Positions 46,330 to 55,036 of a DNA stretch of 64,000 nt are shown in pieces. Both the position numbers and the translations under genes were made by a program. Below the pieces are notes generated by a model. The model saw only the letters and a list, made by a program, of their open reading frames with translations, was not told the DNA's origin and ran no database searches. The DNA is from PALSA-607 sp963825425 (GTDB taxonomy: Bacteria > Actinomycetota > Actinomycetes > Acidothermales > Acidothermaceae): NCBI GenBank assembly GCA_963825425.1, contig CAWGTF010000012.1, positions 1 through 64,000 on the forward strand, written 5' to 3'. The stretch's first letter is position 1, and the number at the start of each line of letters is the position of its first letter.

Positions 46330-48360
46330 CTAGGCAGGAACCTTGGGCGGACTCTCGCTGCGCACAGCAGAGTGTCGATTCACCTGCGGTCGAGAGCCAA
46401 CAAGTCGTCGGCCCAACCCTTCGAGCAGATTCGCGGGGCTCTTACCGCTCGGGATCGGCGTCGCAATCCCGTTCGGATTTTGGATCGCCGTGATGGTCAG
46501 TGCAAGACCCGCAATGACTCCCTGGTAGATGCCGATCCCCAGGTACTTGTCGAGCGCGCTCACCACAAGCCCGGTGCTGGACAACAGGATGCCTGCGGCA
46601 ACGGCGCCGGAGATCCGACCGATGCCGGCCACGTAGGCGATGGCCAACAGACCCAAGGATTGGAAGACAGCAAAACTCGTTGGGGACACCGTGCCCTGTT
46701 GGTAGGCCAATAGGCAGCCGCCAAGGCCGGCGATGAAGCTCGCGATGCCGAACGCCAGCAACTTGGCCTGTGGCACGTTGATGCCCGACGCGGCCGCTGC
46801 ACGTTCATTGGAACGTACCGCGAGGAGCATTCGTCCGGTCGAGGAGTTTCGCAACCGCGCGACGACGACACCGACCGCGATAACTAGCACTAGCACGAAC
46901 AGACCAAAAATCGTTCGCGGGTAGTCGTGTCCGCGCGCGATGCTGAAATCGATGCCTAGGAAACTTGGAGAGGGGCTGTTGCGTCCTCGCAGTCCACCGC
47001 TGAACGACACGTTGTTGAACAGCAACACGTCAAGAGCGGATCCGGCGGCGAGCGTCACTATTGCTAGGTTCACCCCTCGTACTCGAAGTGCCGGCAGCCC
47101 GATCAAGATTCCGAGCGGCACTGCGCACAGAGAGGCGAGCAACAGCGAGATGGGAAACGGGACTCCCCAGTCCAGCCCCATGTGACTCAGCATGAATGCC
47201 GAGAATCCGGCGAAGGATAGTTGCGCGAGGGAAACCTGACCCACGAAGCCAGTCAGCACAACAAGCGACAGCGCCAGGCAGGTCCAGATGATCGACGACA
47301 TGAAGGCCGCCTTCAAAGAGCCGTGCAGAACCAGCAAAACTGCAGCACCGGCGATAAACGTCAGCACTGCGGTTTTGAACGGGGCGTTCGGTCGACCGAC
47401 CGCGGGATAGTGCGGCGCAGCGACCATGCCTCGCGTGAGAAGACTGCGACCGCGCCACGTTATCGCCAGCAGGATCACAATGAAGGGCAAGCCTTCGGAC
47501 ACTCCCTGCTGCGGCAGGCTTTGGTGGGTCGACAGGATGTGGATGACCTCTGACTGGGCCATTCCCAGCACGAGTCCGGCAGTGATGCCACCCACGAACG
47601 AGGAGAAGTTCGCGATGAGGGCGATGCACAGAGCCGGGACAATGAACAGCGTGTAGGAGGTCGGATCGAGGTTGGCGATCGGCGACAGCAGGATACCCGA
47701 TGCGCCGGCGAGAACTGTGGCGATGGTCCAGTTCTGCAGCGCGACCCGCGTGGCCGTAATGCCGATGACAGCCGCGCCGATCTCGTTGTCGGCACCGGCC
47801 CGTGTTCGCAGCCCGAACACCGTCCGCCGGTAGACGAACGCAAGCAGGAAAGCGACCACCGTGACGAACCCGGCGAGCCAGAGTCGATCGATGGGCACCG
47901 GGATCTTGCCGACGACAAAGGTGCCACTCGGCAGCAACGGCGCGGTCGACTTGCCCTCGGTGCCGAAGTTGATGACGGCGGTCGCTTGGAGATACAACAT
48001 GACGCCGACAGACGCGCAGACCTTGGTGAGCGGCGTCGACAGCTGCAGTGGGCGGTACACCACGAAGTAGAGCCCAGCGCCGAGGAGCGCCGCATAGACG
48101 AGCGTCACCAGGACGCTGGCTGCGGTTGGGACGCCACCGTCCATGACGTGGATCCGGTGCGGAAGCCACGGCCACGGCAGCTGGAGGTCACCCGAGTCGC
48201 GTAAAGAGACGAACGTGAACGCGCAGATCATCGCGACCGCGCCATGGGCGAAGTCGACGACGCCAGCAGCGCGGTGCTTGAGAACGAGTCCGAGCGCGAG
48301 CACCCCATAGATGGCACCGGCCCCAAGGCCGAGCAACAGAAACAACACCGTGATGGTCAT
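46330..48360 (-). CDS. Fused LivH-LivM branched-chain-type ABC permease
   Basis: A 676-residue permease that joins two proteins usually encoded separately. Residues about 1-300 are LivH-like (LGAGAIYGVLALGLVLKHRAAGVVDFAHG, LYLQATAVINFGTEGKS, GITAGLVLGMAQSEVIHIL). Residues about 330-640 are LivM-like (GFVGQVSLAQLSFAGFSAF, LPALRVRGVNLAIVTLAAG, GRMLLAVRSNERAAAASGIN, YVAGIGRISGAVAAGIL). A hydrophilic linker of about 30 residues joins them. It is the last gene of the meta-cleavage operon, after a strong intercistronic hairpin. Given the upstream catabolic genes, the cargo is more likely an aromatic acid than an amino acid. Confidence 0.93.
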   Translation of the reverse strand: MTITVLFLLLGLGAGAIYGVLALGLVLKHRAAGVVDFAHGAVAMICAFTFVSLRDSGDLQLPWPWLPHRIHVMDGGVPTAASVLVTLVYAALLGAGLYFVVYRPLQLSTPLTKVCASVGVMLYLQATAVINFGTEGKSTAPLLPSGTFVVGKIPVPIDRLWLAGFVTVVAFLLAFVYRRTVFGLRTRAGADNEIGAAVIGITATRVALQNWTIATVLAGASGILLSPIANLDPTSYTLFIVPALCIALIANFSSFVGGITAGLVLGMAQSEVIHILSTHQSLPQQGVSEGLPFIVILLAITWRGRSLLTRGMVAAPHYPAVGRPNAPFKTAVLTFIAGAAVLLVLHGSLKAAFMSSIIWTCLALSLVVLTGFVGQVSLAQLSFAGFSAFMLSHMGLDWGVPFPISLLLASLCAVPLGILIGLPALRVRGVNLAIVTLAAGSALDVLLFNNVSFSGGLRGRNSPSPSFLGIDFSIARGHDYPRTIFGLFVLVLVIAVGVVVARLRNSSTGRMLLAVRSNERAAAASGINVPQAKLLAFGIASFIAGLGGCLLAYQQGTVSPTSFAVFQSLGLLAIAYVAGIGRISGAVAAGILLSSTGLVVSALDKYLGIGIYQGVIAGLALTITAIQNPNGIATPIPSGKSPANLLEGLGRRLVGSRPQVNRHSAVRSESPPKVPA

Positions 48361-48378
48361 TGATCCTCACAGGGTGCG

Positions 48379-48419
48379 GACCCTGCTCGTGCCGGCAAGA
48401 CACCGGCACGAGCAGGGTC
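48379..48419. terminator. Perfect 17-bp hairpin between binding-protein and permease genes
   Basis: Arms 48379-48395 (GACCCTGCTCGTGCCGG) and 48403-48419 are perfect complements with a 7-base loop. The hairpin lies in the 72-base gap after the binding-protein stop and before LivHM. No T-run follows on the minus strand. An mRNA-stabilising or partial terminator element that keeps binding protein in excess over permease is the likely role. Confidence 0.75.
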
Positions 48420-48432
48420 GTGGCTTACAGCA

Positions 48433-49785
48433 CTAGCTCATGGCCGGTGACGGGTTGACCCAGTCGCCGATCGTGGTGATCTTGCCGTTGCTGTAGTTGA
48501 AGATGTGCTGGTACCCGTTGCAGTCCGCAGGCGCGTTGGGCAACTGCTGCCCATCGCAGGTGTAGGGATGGGCCGCGAAGTTGGGGTTGTTCGTGCCCTT
48601 CTTGAACGCCGCAATGATTGTGGCGGTGGTGAGGTTGTCCGCGATCGGCGACAGCACCGACTGGATGTTCATGATCGTCTGGACGCCGATCTCCGTAATG
48701 GTGGTGATGGCCACGTTCGGCGTGTACTTGTTCAGGATCTGCATGTACAGCGTCGAGTCCGGGCTGCTGTTCGGGGGATCAATGGGTCCGCCCCACGTCA
48801 TGTTCTCCGCACCTGCCCCGGCGGCCGCGATGACCCGGGGGTCCGTGCATGGGTCGATGACATAGACCTTTCCCTTATATCCCAGCTGGTGCAGGCTCTT
48901 CAGCATGCTCGCGCACCCGACCGGAGTAGTGATGTACACCAGGTCGCGCCCAGCACTCACGACGGTGGCGGCTTGCGTGCTGACATCCGCCGCAGTCGGC
49001 GGTACCGGCACCATGCTGATCGGACCCATGCCGAGTTTGGTCATGGCCGACTGCACCCGCTTCCCCACATCGGTGCCCTGAGTGTCCGAGGTGTAGACCA
49101 CGGTGCCGCTCTTCGCCCCTTGCTGTTGCGCGTATGTAACACCCGCCGCGTTGTCCGGCCCGGAGATACCCGCAAAGACGACGCCGTTCGCGTACGACTG
49201 CTCCACCGGGGTAAAGGGCACACCTCCGACGACGGCAAGACCGGCGCGCTGCCACACCGGGTAGGCACCCGAGGATCCGGTGTCCGCACCCCCGACAATG
49301 AAGGTCGGCTTGGAGTCCAGGATCTGGTTCGCACAGCGCTGCGAGGTCGAGGGCTGTCCGTCCGTCTCGCAGTGGACAAGCTTGAGCGGGTGGCCGCCGA
49401 CGCCGCCCTTGTAGTCGTTGATGTACTGGATCGTTGCGTCAACCGCTTGCCGGTAGTTCGGGAACGTCACCGGCCCGATTTCAAGGCCGAGCACTCCGAC
49501 GGTGATCGGGGTGCCCGTCGCCTTGTTAGGCGTGGCGAATGGATCTGCGGCGGTACTGGCGGAGGTGCTGCTTGGCGGCGCGGATGCCGACGCGCTGGTG
49601 CTCGCCGGCGCGGATGCCGACGCGCTGGTGCTTGCCGGCGCGGATGCCGACTGGCTGGTGCTCGGTGGGGCGCTGGTGGCCGTCGCGGACGGGGCCCCCG
49701 AGCCCTTTGAGGAGCTTGAACACGCGGCGAGCAGCGAGAAAGCTGCGGCTGCGGCCCCCCAACGGACGAGGAACTTGCGGTTCAT
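48433..49785 (-). CDS. Branched-chain-type ABC substrate-binding lipoprotein
   Basis: A LivJ-type periplasmic-binding protein of about 450 residues. ATG 49785, after AGGGAA, gives MNRKFLVRWGAAAAAFSLLAACSSS with the lipobox Cys. A Ser/Ala/Pro/Thr tether of about 60 residues, built from a 30-bp DNA repeat, precedes the folded part: ITVGVLGLEIGPVTFPNYRQ, YKGGVGGHPLKLVHCETDGQ, FIVGGADTGSSGAYPVWQRAG, VGCASMLKSLHQLGYKGKVYV. Paired cysteines (HCETDGQPSTSQRC, CDGQQLPNAPADC) suggest disulfides. The ligand is unknown, but the operon points to an aromatic compound. Confidence 0.9.
   Translation of the reverse strand: MNRKFLVRWGAAAAAFSLLAACSSSSKGSGAPSATATSAPPSTSQSASAPASTSASASAPASTSASASAPPSSTSASTAADPFATPNKATGTPITVGVLGLEIGPVTFPNYRQAVDATIQYINDYKGGVGGHPLKLVHCETDGQPSTSQRCANQILDSKPTFIVGGADTGSSGAYPVWQRAGLAVVGGVPFTPVEQSYANGVVFAGISGPDNAAGVTYAQQQGAKSGTVVYTSDTQGTDVGKRVQSAMTKLGMGPISMVPVPPTAADVSTQAATVVSAGRDLVYITTPVGCASMLKSLHQLGYKGKVYVIDPCTDPRVIAAAGAGAENMTWGGPIDPPNSSPDSTLYMQILNKYTPNVAITTITEIGVQTIMNIQSVLSPIADNLTTATIIAAFKKGTNNPNFAAHPYTCDGQQLPNAPADCNGYQHIFNYSNGKITTIGDWVNPSPAMS
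49571..49660. repeat. 30-bp tandem repeat, three copies, in the binding-protein tether
   Basis: Units begin at 49571, 49601 and 49631, each carrying GCGGATGCCGAC and CTGGTGCT, with a partial fourth copy to about 49680. In the protein this gives repeated SASASAPAST in the flexible linker after the lipid-anchored Cys. In-frame copy number could vary between strains. Confidence 0.85.
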
Positions 49786-49829
49786 CCGTGTTCCCTTCAT
49801 AGAGCGGCGCGCCTCGCGCCGATCGAGGG

Positions 49830-50627
49830 TCATTCCGGCTCCCGAAGCCCGGGACCGGTCTTCTTCCCCGCCGAAGGCGGGGAGTCTGTGAGGGGGTGCT
49901 CGTGGTCGAGCTCGCCCATGTAGCTTCTGCGCAAAAGTTCGCGGTCCTGGCGCAAGTTGGCTGCGTCGCCCCGCAGGACGACGCTGCCGTGGCTCAGGAC
50001 GATCGCCTTGTCCGCCACGTTGAGTGCCAGCGCGACGTGTTGCTCGACGAAGAGCACTGCCGAACCGAACTCGTCGGCGACCGTGCGGAGCACGGGAAGG
50101 AGACGCTCCACAATGACGGGAGCCAGTCCCATGCTCATCTCGTCGACAATCAGCAACTTCGGCCGCGCCATCAGCGAGCGACCGACCGCCAGCATCTGTT
50201 GTTCCCCGCCGGACAGCAGACCGGCCTTTCGGTCAAGGCACTTCTTCAACTCGGGAAGGAGATCGAGCAACTCCGACTCTGAAGCGCTGTGCTTCGTCTT
50301 CGCCAAGCGCAGGTGCTCGCGAGTGGTGAGGCTGAAGAACAACGCGCGCCCTTCCGGGACCAACGCGATGCCACGCCTGGCCATGGTCGGCGCTGGAGTT
50401 CCGCCACTGAGCTGACCGTTGAAGTGGATCTCTCCCTTGAGAGGCTTGAGCAGGCCGGCGATGGTGTTGACCGTGGTGGTCTTGCCGGCACCGTTGGATC
50501 CGAGTAGCGCAACGACCTCGCCACGGCCGACAGTGAGATCAAGGTTGCGAACCACCGCGGTTCCGAAGTAGCCGGCCGAGAGGTTGCGGATCTCGAGCAC
50601 GGGTGTTGCCGCGTGTGAGTCAGCCAT
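49830..50627 (-). CDS. Branched-chain-type ABC transporter ATPase (LivF-like)
   Basis: A 265-residue ATPase. Walker A is ALLGSNGAGKTTTVNTIAGLL, the Q-loop region RRGIALVPEGRALFFSLT carries the LivF-type VPEGR, the signature is GLLSGGEQQMLAVGRSL and Walker B is LLIVDEMSMGLAP with switch His in VEQH. It has a C-terminal tail of about 25 residues rich in Pro/Gly. GGAGG precedes ATG 50627 and the start overlaps the LivG stop. Confidence 0.93.
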   Translation of the reverse strand: MADSHAATPVLEIRNLSAGYFGTAVVRNLDLTVGRGEVVALLGSNGAGKTTTVNTIAGLLKPLKGEIHFNGQLSGGTPAPTMARRGIALVPEGRALFFSLTTREHLRLAKTKHSASESELLDLLPELKKCLDRKAGLLSGGEQQMLAVGRSLMARPKLLIVDEMSMGLAPVIVERLLPVLRTVADEFGSAVLFVEQHVALALNVADKAIVLSHGSVVLRGDAANLRQDRELLRRSYMGELDHEHPLTDSPPSAGKKTGPGLREPE

Positions 50628-51387
50628 CGGCGTCCTCCCTACCGTGGCCCCCGAGGTAGGCGTCGATCACGGCCGCATTGGCTCTGATCTGTGCCGGCGT
50701 CCCAGTGGCGATGACCCGTCCGAAGTCGAGGACAACCACGTAGTCGCAGACGCTCAGCACCAATCCCATGTCGTGATCCACGAGAAGGACGCTGACGCCA
50801 CTGTCAGGAAGCGTCCGGAGCCGTCGCCCGAGTTGGAGGCTCTCCTCTGTGTCCAATCCGGCCGCGGGCTCATCGAGCAAGACGAGCCGTGGTCGCTGCG
50901 CGAGGGCCCGGGCGACGCTGACGAGCTTGCGCTGCCCGTGCGACAGATCGGTAGGCATGCGATGCGCGATCCCCTCGATGCCGAGCGTCTGGATCGCGAA
51001 AGTGACTGCCTGCGAGCCTCGGTCGCGGTGCGGAAGGCACATGTCGATGAATGGCTGCAGTGCGCCAACCGGTTCGGCTGCAACGAGCAGGTTTTCCTCG
51101 ACGGTCAGGTCGTCGAAGAGCTCGACGGACTGGAAAGTGCGGACCAGCCCGCGACGTGAGCGCCGATCTGCCTTGAGGCCGGAGACGTCCTCGCCGCCAA
51201 ACAGCACCCGACCCGATGCGGGGCGGTGGTATCCCGTGAGTGCGTCGATCATCGAGGTCTTGCCCGCCCCGTTGGGGCCGATGAGGCCGACGATCTGACC
51301 GTCGTCGACGCCGAACGAGACGTTGTCCACGGCGACCACGCCGCCGTAGGTGACGCGCAGCGCATCGATGTCGAGGAGCGCAGTCAC
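50620..51387 (-). CDS. Branched-chain-type ABC transporter ATPase (LivG-like)
   Basis: A 255-residue ATPase. Walker A is GLIGPNGAGKTSMIDALTGY, LivG-type VRTFQSVELFDDLTVEENLLV follows, the signature is DLSHGQRKLVSVARAL and Walker B is LVLLDEPAAGLD, with VDHDMGLVLSVCDYVVVLD. GTG 51387 overlaps the stop of the FAD hydroxylase as GTGA, so import and ring hydroxylation are made from the same message. Confidence 0.93.
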   Translation of the reverse strand: MTALLDIDALRVTYGGVVAVDNVSFGVDDGQIVGLIGPNGAGKTSMIDALTGYHRPASGRVLFGGEDVSGLKADRRSRRGLVRTFQSVELFDDLTVEENLLVAAEPVGALQPFIDMCLPHRDRGSQAVTFAIQTLGIEGIAHRMPTDLSHGQRKLVSVARALAQRPRLVLLDEPAAGLDTEESLQLGRRLRTLPDSGVSVLLVDHDMGLVLSVCDYVVVLDFGRVIATGTPAQIRANAAVIDAYLGGHGREDADG

Positions 51388-53006
51388 GATTCAGCGCCTA
51401 CGGTTACGGGGGCGCCCAACTGCATCAGCAGATCGTCGATCAGTGGCTGAATGTCCGCGACATCCCTGGCCACCCCGAAGACGTAGTAGTCGGGTCGCAT
51501 GACGGCGGCGACGATGCCCGCTTCGCTCATGTGGCTGAGCAAGAAGTTGTCGACGTCGGCGAACTGGCGAAGGTCGCCGTCGTCGGACGGCGTGGCGTCG
51601 GCGGGCACGAATTGGACGAGGTGGGCGCCGAGAGATTTGAGTGCGCTAAGAGCGTGATCGTCGAGATGGTCGCGGCAATCGACCGCGCAGCCGAGGACGA
51701 AGCCGCGGCCGATGACGTCGTCGTGCAGCGCGATGCGGCCGGCGGAGTCCCGTATTTTGGCTTGCCCTGCCCACACGGATCCGGGGGGTTGGACGGTCCC
51801 GTCGCTGCGCCGCCGGACGACGCCGGGACCAAGCTGCGGAGGGGGGACGGGAGGCAGCGCGGTCTCTGGTCGCGCTCCGGCAGCGATCATCGCCCGGTCA
51901 CGTTCTTTTGCCGCGTCGGGGTCGGTTAGGCAGATCACCCTGCCCAGCTCGACACTCATGCCGATCGCGTGTTGGACGTGGACGATGCGCTCAGCTGTGT
52001 AGGTGTCGAGAAGGGCAACGCTTGCGACGCCACGCAACACGGCGTGGAGCTTCCAGGCGAGGTTCGCGGCGTCACGGACTCCAGAGCACAGGCCTTGTCC
52101 GAAGAACGGCGGCATGAGATGAGCGGCGTCACCGGCCAGCAGCACGCGGCCCTTGCGCCACGTCGAGCAGCACATCGCCCTGAAGCGGTACACCGCCGAG
52201 CGTTCGAGGATCGCATTGCGCGGCGATAGATCCCACTGGGCGAGCAACGACCACGCGCGTTCTGGCGACTCGAACATGTCGGGCGTCTCGCCAGGCAAGA
52301 GGAAGAACTCCCAGCGTCGCCGAAACGGGCCGGCGGACACCACCGTCGTCGGCCTCTGGGGGTCACAGATCTGGAGGTTCTGTGGCTCCCACACGCGATC
52401 GCGATCGTGCGGCAGCACATCGATCACGGCCCAGTCGTAGAAGAAGCCGCGATCCTCGATCTCGGGCGCCATGACCTCGCGGACCCGACTGTTCGCACCA
52501 TCACATCCGACGACGTACCGGGCGGTTAGCTCGATCGGCCCGTCCGGGCTCGAGCAAGCGAGCCGGACGCCGTCACCGTCGTCCACGACGTCCGTGACCG
52601 TGAGTCCGCGCCGAACATCGATCGCCGGGATCTCGCTGACCCGTTGCCGTAGCCGCGCTTCAAGGCCGGGTTGGTTGAAGGTGCTGTTGATCGGCCATCC
52701 GGTTCCGGGCTCTATCCCGAACGAGAAGTGGATGAGGGTTTCTCCTGCAGCGTTCTGCCAGTCGTACTGCCAAGACGGGATGCTGAACTCGTCAAAGTAG
52801 TCGCCGATGCCGATCCCGTTGAGGATCCGCATGACCTCGTTGTCCAACGTCACTGCACGCGGGAGTTCGTAAGGCTCAAGCTGGCGCTCGGCAACGACCA
52901 CTCGGTGGCCGGACAGTCCCAGCAGGGCGGCAAGCGTCTGCCCGATTGGCCCGTACCCGACGACTACGACGTCAGCGTCGTATGTGGCGTCTCCGACTTG
53001 TTCCAT
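51384..53006 (-). CDS. FAD-dependent aromatic hydroxylase, MhpA-like
   Basis: Group A flavin monooxygenase of 540 residues, resembling 3-(3-hydroxyphenyl)propionate/3-hydroxycinnamate hydroxylase. FAD motif VVVVGYGPIGQTLAALLG lies about residues 14-31, PRAVTLDNEVMRILNGIGI is the MhpA-type substrate region, the DG motif is VVGCDGANSRVREVM and the GD motif GRVLLAGDAAHLMPPFFGQG. ATG 53006 lies six bases after the dioxygenase stop. The immediate extradiol dioxygenase and FAH genes fit hydroxylation of a phenol to a catechol, then meta-cleavage and hydrolysis. Confidence 0.92.
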   Translation of the reverse strand: MEQVGDATYDADVVVVGYGPIGQTLAALLGLSGHRVVVAERQLEPYELPRAVTLDNEVMRILNGIGIGDYFDEFSIPSWQYDWQNAAGETLIHFSFGIEPGTGWPINSTFNQPGLEARLRQRVSEIPAIDVRRGLTVTDVVDDGDGVRLACSSPDGPIELTARYVVGCDGANSRVREVMAPEIEDRGFFYDWAVIDVLPHDRDRVWEPQNLQICDPQRPTTVVSAGPFRRRWEFFLLPGETPDMFESPERAWSLLAQWDLSPRNAILERSAVYRFRAMCCSTWRKGRVLLAGDAAHLMPPFFGQGLCSGVRDAANLAWKLHAVLRGVASVALLDTYTAERIVHVQHAIGMSVELGRVICLTDPDAAKERDRAMIAAGARPETALPPVPPPQLGPGVVRRRSDGTVQPPGSVWAGQAKIRDSAGRIALHDDVIGRGFVLGCAVDCRDHLDDHALSALKSLGAHLVQFVPADATPSDDGDLRQFADVDNFLLSHMSEAGIVAAVMRPDYYVFGVARDVADIQPLIDDLLMQLGAPVTVGAES

Positions 53007-53012
53007 GTCGGA

Positions 53013-53951
53013 TCAGCCGATGTGTGCGTTGGCCATGAGCTCGGCCAGGTCTTCGGGAGCGAAGAAGGATTTGGGCGGCGGCGGACCCCAGTTGTAAAGG
53101 CTGTGCATGCCTTCCCAGACGCCGGGTTCCCAGAGCGCATCCTCGACGATGCAATCCATGTCGGCGTAGTACTCGCTGAAGTTGCCCGCGGGGTCCTTGA
53201 GGTACCAGAAGAAGTTCGACCCGATGTGGTGGCGACCCAGGCCCCAGACATGGCGAGCAGGATCCTGTTCGAGGAGAGCGGTGGCACCTCGTCCGATGTC
53301 ATCAATGTCCTCCACCTGCCAGGAGGTGTGGTGGAGCATGGTGATCGGTGCGGCTTGGACGAGGACGTTGTGGTGATCAGTGCTGCATCGCAAGAACGAT
53401 GCGCGGTCCTTGACGATGTCGCTGACCTTGAAGCCGATGCCGTCGGTGAAGAATCGCTGGCTCGCTGGCTGGTCGGTGGATCCCACCACAACGTGCCCGA
53501 GCTTGCGTGGTTGAACCGGGTTGGTTCGCTCGATCCCCGGCGCGCGGTTGTTGAGCCGCACCGCCGCACCGGGCCGGTTGTAGGTCGCCGCAGGGAGCGG
53601 TTCCTGCGCAATGCGCGCCGCGACCTCGATGGAGACACGGACGTCAGTGCCCGGGTCGTGGGTCACGATCAGCGAGCTCGTCTGACGATTGAACGGCACT
53701 TCGAGCTTGGCGAGGTTGGACGCGATCCGGTCGAGGTCGTCGGTGTCGTCGGCCCCGACGGCCATCTCCAACAACCGCCTGCGCTGCGCATGGGCGACGT
53801 GAAGTTGCTCGCCTCCCTCGCGGCTCGCCAGATGTGTTGTCCCGTCGGAGTCGACCCGAGTTCGCGTCAGGCCGAACTCCTCGTAGTACGAGGTGACCTC
53901 TGCGATGTTGGGGACGCCGAAGGTGAGTGATGTCAAGCCGTGTAGCGGCAT
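53013..53951 (-). CDS. Extradiol (VOC-type) catechol dioxygenase-like protein
   Basis: A 312-residue two-domain VOC protein of the catechol 2,3-dioxygenase superfamily. The N-terminal domain (LTSLTFGVPNIAEVTSYYEE) appears non-catalytic. The C-terminal domain keeps the Fe(II) facial triad: His153 in KLGHVVVG, His208 in MLHHTSWQ and Glu260 in GNFSEYYAD. GRHHIGSNFFWYLKDPAGN contains further conserved active-site His. AGGAGG precedes ATG 53951. It should cleave the catechol produced by the neighbouring hydroxylase; ring substituents cannot be read from the sequence. Confidence 0.9.
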   Translation of the reverse strand: MPLHGLTSLTFGVPNIAEVTSYYEEFGLTRTRVDSDGTTHLASREGGEQLHVAHAQRRRLLEMAVGADDTDDLDRIASNLAKLEVPFNRQTSSLIVTHDPGTDVRVSIEVAARIAQEPLPAATYNRPGAAVRLNNRAPGIERTNPVQPRKLGHVVVGSTDQPASQRFFTDGIGFKVSDIVKDRASFLRCSTDHHNVLVQAAPITMLHHTSWQVEDIDDIGRGATALLEQDPARHVWGLGRHHIGSNFFWYLKDPAGNFSEYYADMDCIVEDALWEPGVWEGMHSLYNWGPPPPKSFFAPEDLAELMANAHIG

Positions 53952-53962
53952 CTGATTCCTCC

Positions 53963-54820
53963 TCAGGCCGTCGCGGTGTAGCCGGCAACGAGCGGAGTCT
54001 GCAGCCTGCCCACACCGTCGATCTCCGTCACCAAGGTCTCGCCGGGGCGAAGGAACCTAGGCGGCGTGTGGCTGAGACCTACGCCGGCTGGGGTGCCGGT
54101 GAAGATGAGATCGCCAGGCAGCATCCGACAGATCGATGAGATGTAGCCGACGAGTTGCGGAATGCTGAAGATGAGCTCCTTGGTGTTGCTCTCCTGCAGC
54201 ACCTCATGACCGATAGACCCGCGGATCCCGAGACCGTCAGGGTCAGCGAGTTCATCGACGGTGACTAACGCCGGCCCGGTGGGAGCGAAACCAGCAAACG
54301 ACTTCCCCATTGAGAACTGCGGCGCTGGCCCGCGCCGCTGGACCTCGCGTTCCGACAGGTCTTGCCCGACCATGAGGCCGGCGATGTGCGTCCAGCCATC
54401 AGCGACGGCGACGTTTCGGGCCTCGCGCCCGATGACGGCGACCAGCTCGGCTTCATAGTCGACGCCGGCGGAAGGCAGGGCGACCGTGGAGTATGGGCCG
54501 GTCAGGCTCGTCGGGAATTTGGTGAACACGACCGGGAACTCGGGGTTCGGCAATGATGCCTCGGCCGCGTGGTCGGCGTAGTTCAGTCCGATGGCGAAAA
54601 CCTGGCGGGGCTCAGGGACCGGTGGGCCGAGGAGGGCGGGATCGAACGCGGTGGGCTTCGCAGCCGACACGAGCGGCGGCACAGCGTCGATGAACTCCTG
54701 CCACCGGTCCAGGAGATCTCGCGGGTCGGGTCCGAACCGGCCGTCGGTGAGCTGATGCACGTCGACGGCGCCGTCGCCCACGAGAAGCACGGCACGGCCC
54801 GAGAGGTTCGCAAGACGCAT
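53963..54820 (-). CDS. Fumarylacetoacetate hydrolase family protein
   Basis: A 285-residue FAH-superfamily enzyme. ATG 54820 gives MRLANLSGRAVLLVGDGAVD; an upstream in-frame start would add a poor Arg-rich extension. Motifs: VFAIGLNYADHAAEA, VVFTKFPTSLTGPY, metal-site DYEAELVAVIGREARN, GLMVGQDLSEREVQRRG, GKSFAGFAPTGPALVT, MLPGDLIFTGTPAGVG. This is the common short form active on acylpyruvates or ring-cleavage products. It is the first gene of the operon that continues to dioxygenase, hydroxylase and the Liv importer. Its promoter region carries GGAAAATCGAAA, shared with the GntR promoter. Confidence 0.9.
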   Translation of the reverse strand: MRLANLSGRAVLLVGDGAVDVHQLTDGRFGPDPRDLLDRWQEFIDAVPPLVSAAKPTAFDPALLGPPVPEPRQVFAIGLNYADHAAEASLPNPEFPVVFTKFPTSLTGPYSTVALPSAGVDYEAELVAVIGREARNVAVADGWTHIAGLMVGQDLSEREVQRRGPAPQFSMGKSFAGFAPTGPALVTVDELADPDGLGIRGSIGHEVLQESNTKELIFSIPQLVGYISSICRMLPGDLIFTGTPAGVGLSHTPPRFLRPGETLVTEIDGVGRLQTPLVAGYTATA

Positions 54821-54892
54821 CGCAAGCACCCTTCGTGATCGCTCGGTCAGTGCGGTGCGGCCACTGTGACCCGCCCGTAACGAAAACGCAAG

Positions 54893-54904
54893 GGAAAATC
54901 GAAA
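54893..54904. promoter_or_regulatory. GGAAAATCGAAA element upstream of the meta-cleavage operon
   Basis: This A-rich 12-mer lies 73 bases before the FAH-family start. The identical 12-mer occurs at 55729-55740 in the gap between the GntR gene (55712, minus) and the SDR gene (55814, plus). An exact repeat in two neighbouring promoters of high-GC DNA suggests a common regulator, most simply the GntR encoded between them. Confidence 0.6.
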
Positions 54905-54944
54905 TCGTTGTAACCACGATGTCAACTGGTCGTGACTTCGAAAT

Positions 54945-55036
54945 ATGTCGGAGCGCTCGGGCGCTAGATGTCGGAGCGCTCGGGCGCTAGATGTCGGAGC
55001 GCTCGGGCGCTAGATGTCGGAGCGCTCAGGCGCTGG
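54945..55036. repeat. 23-bp tandem repeat, four copies, at the GntR 3' end
   Basis: ATGTCGGAGCGCTCGGGCGC plus TAG forms a 23-bp unit. Copies start at 54945, 54968 and 54991, identical to each other, and a fourth at 55014 that differs at two positions. The fourth copy contains the GntR stop codon (55026-55028), so the array looks like a tandem duplication of the end of that gene into the intergenic space. Each unit contains the palindrome GAGCGCTC. Confidence 0.9.

Noticed and set aside
54945..55036. Four 23-bp repeats as a CRISPR remnant
   Set aside because: The units are strictly head to tail with no spacers, and one is the end of a GntR gene.
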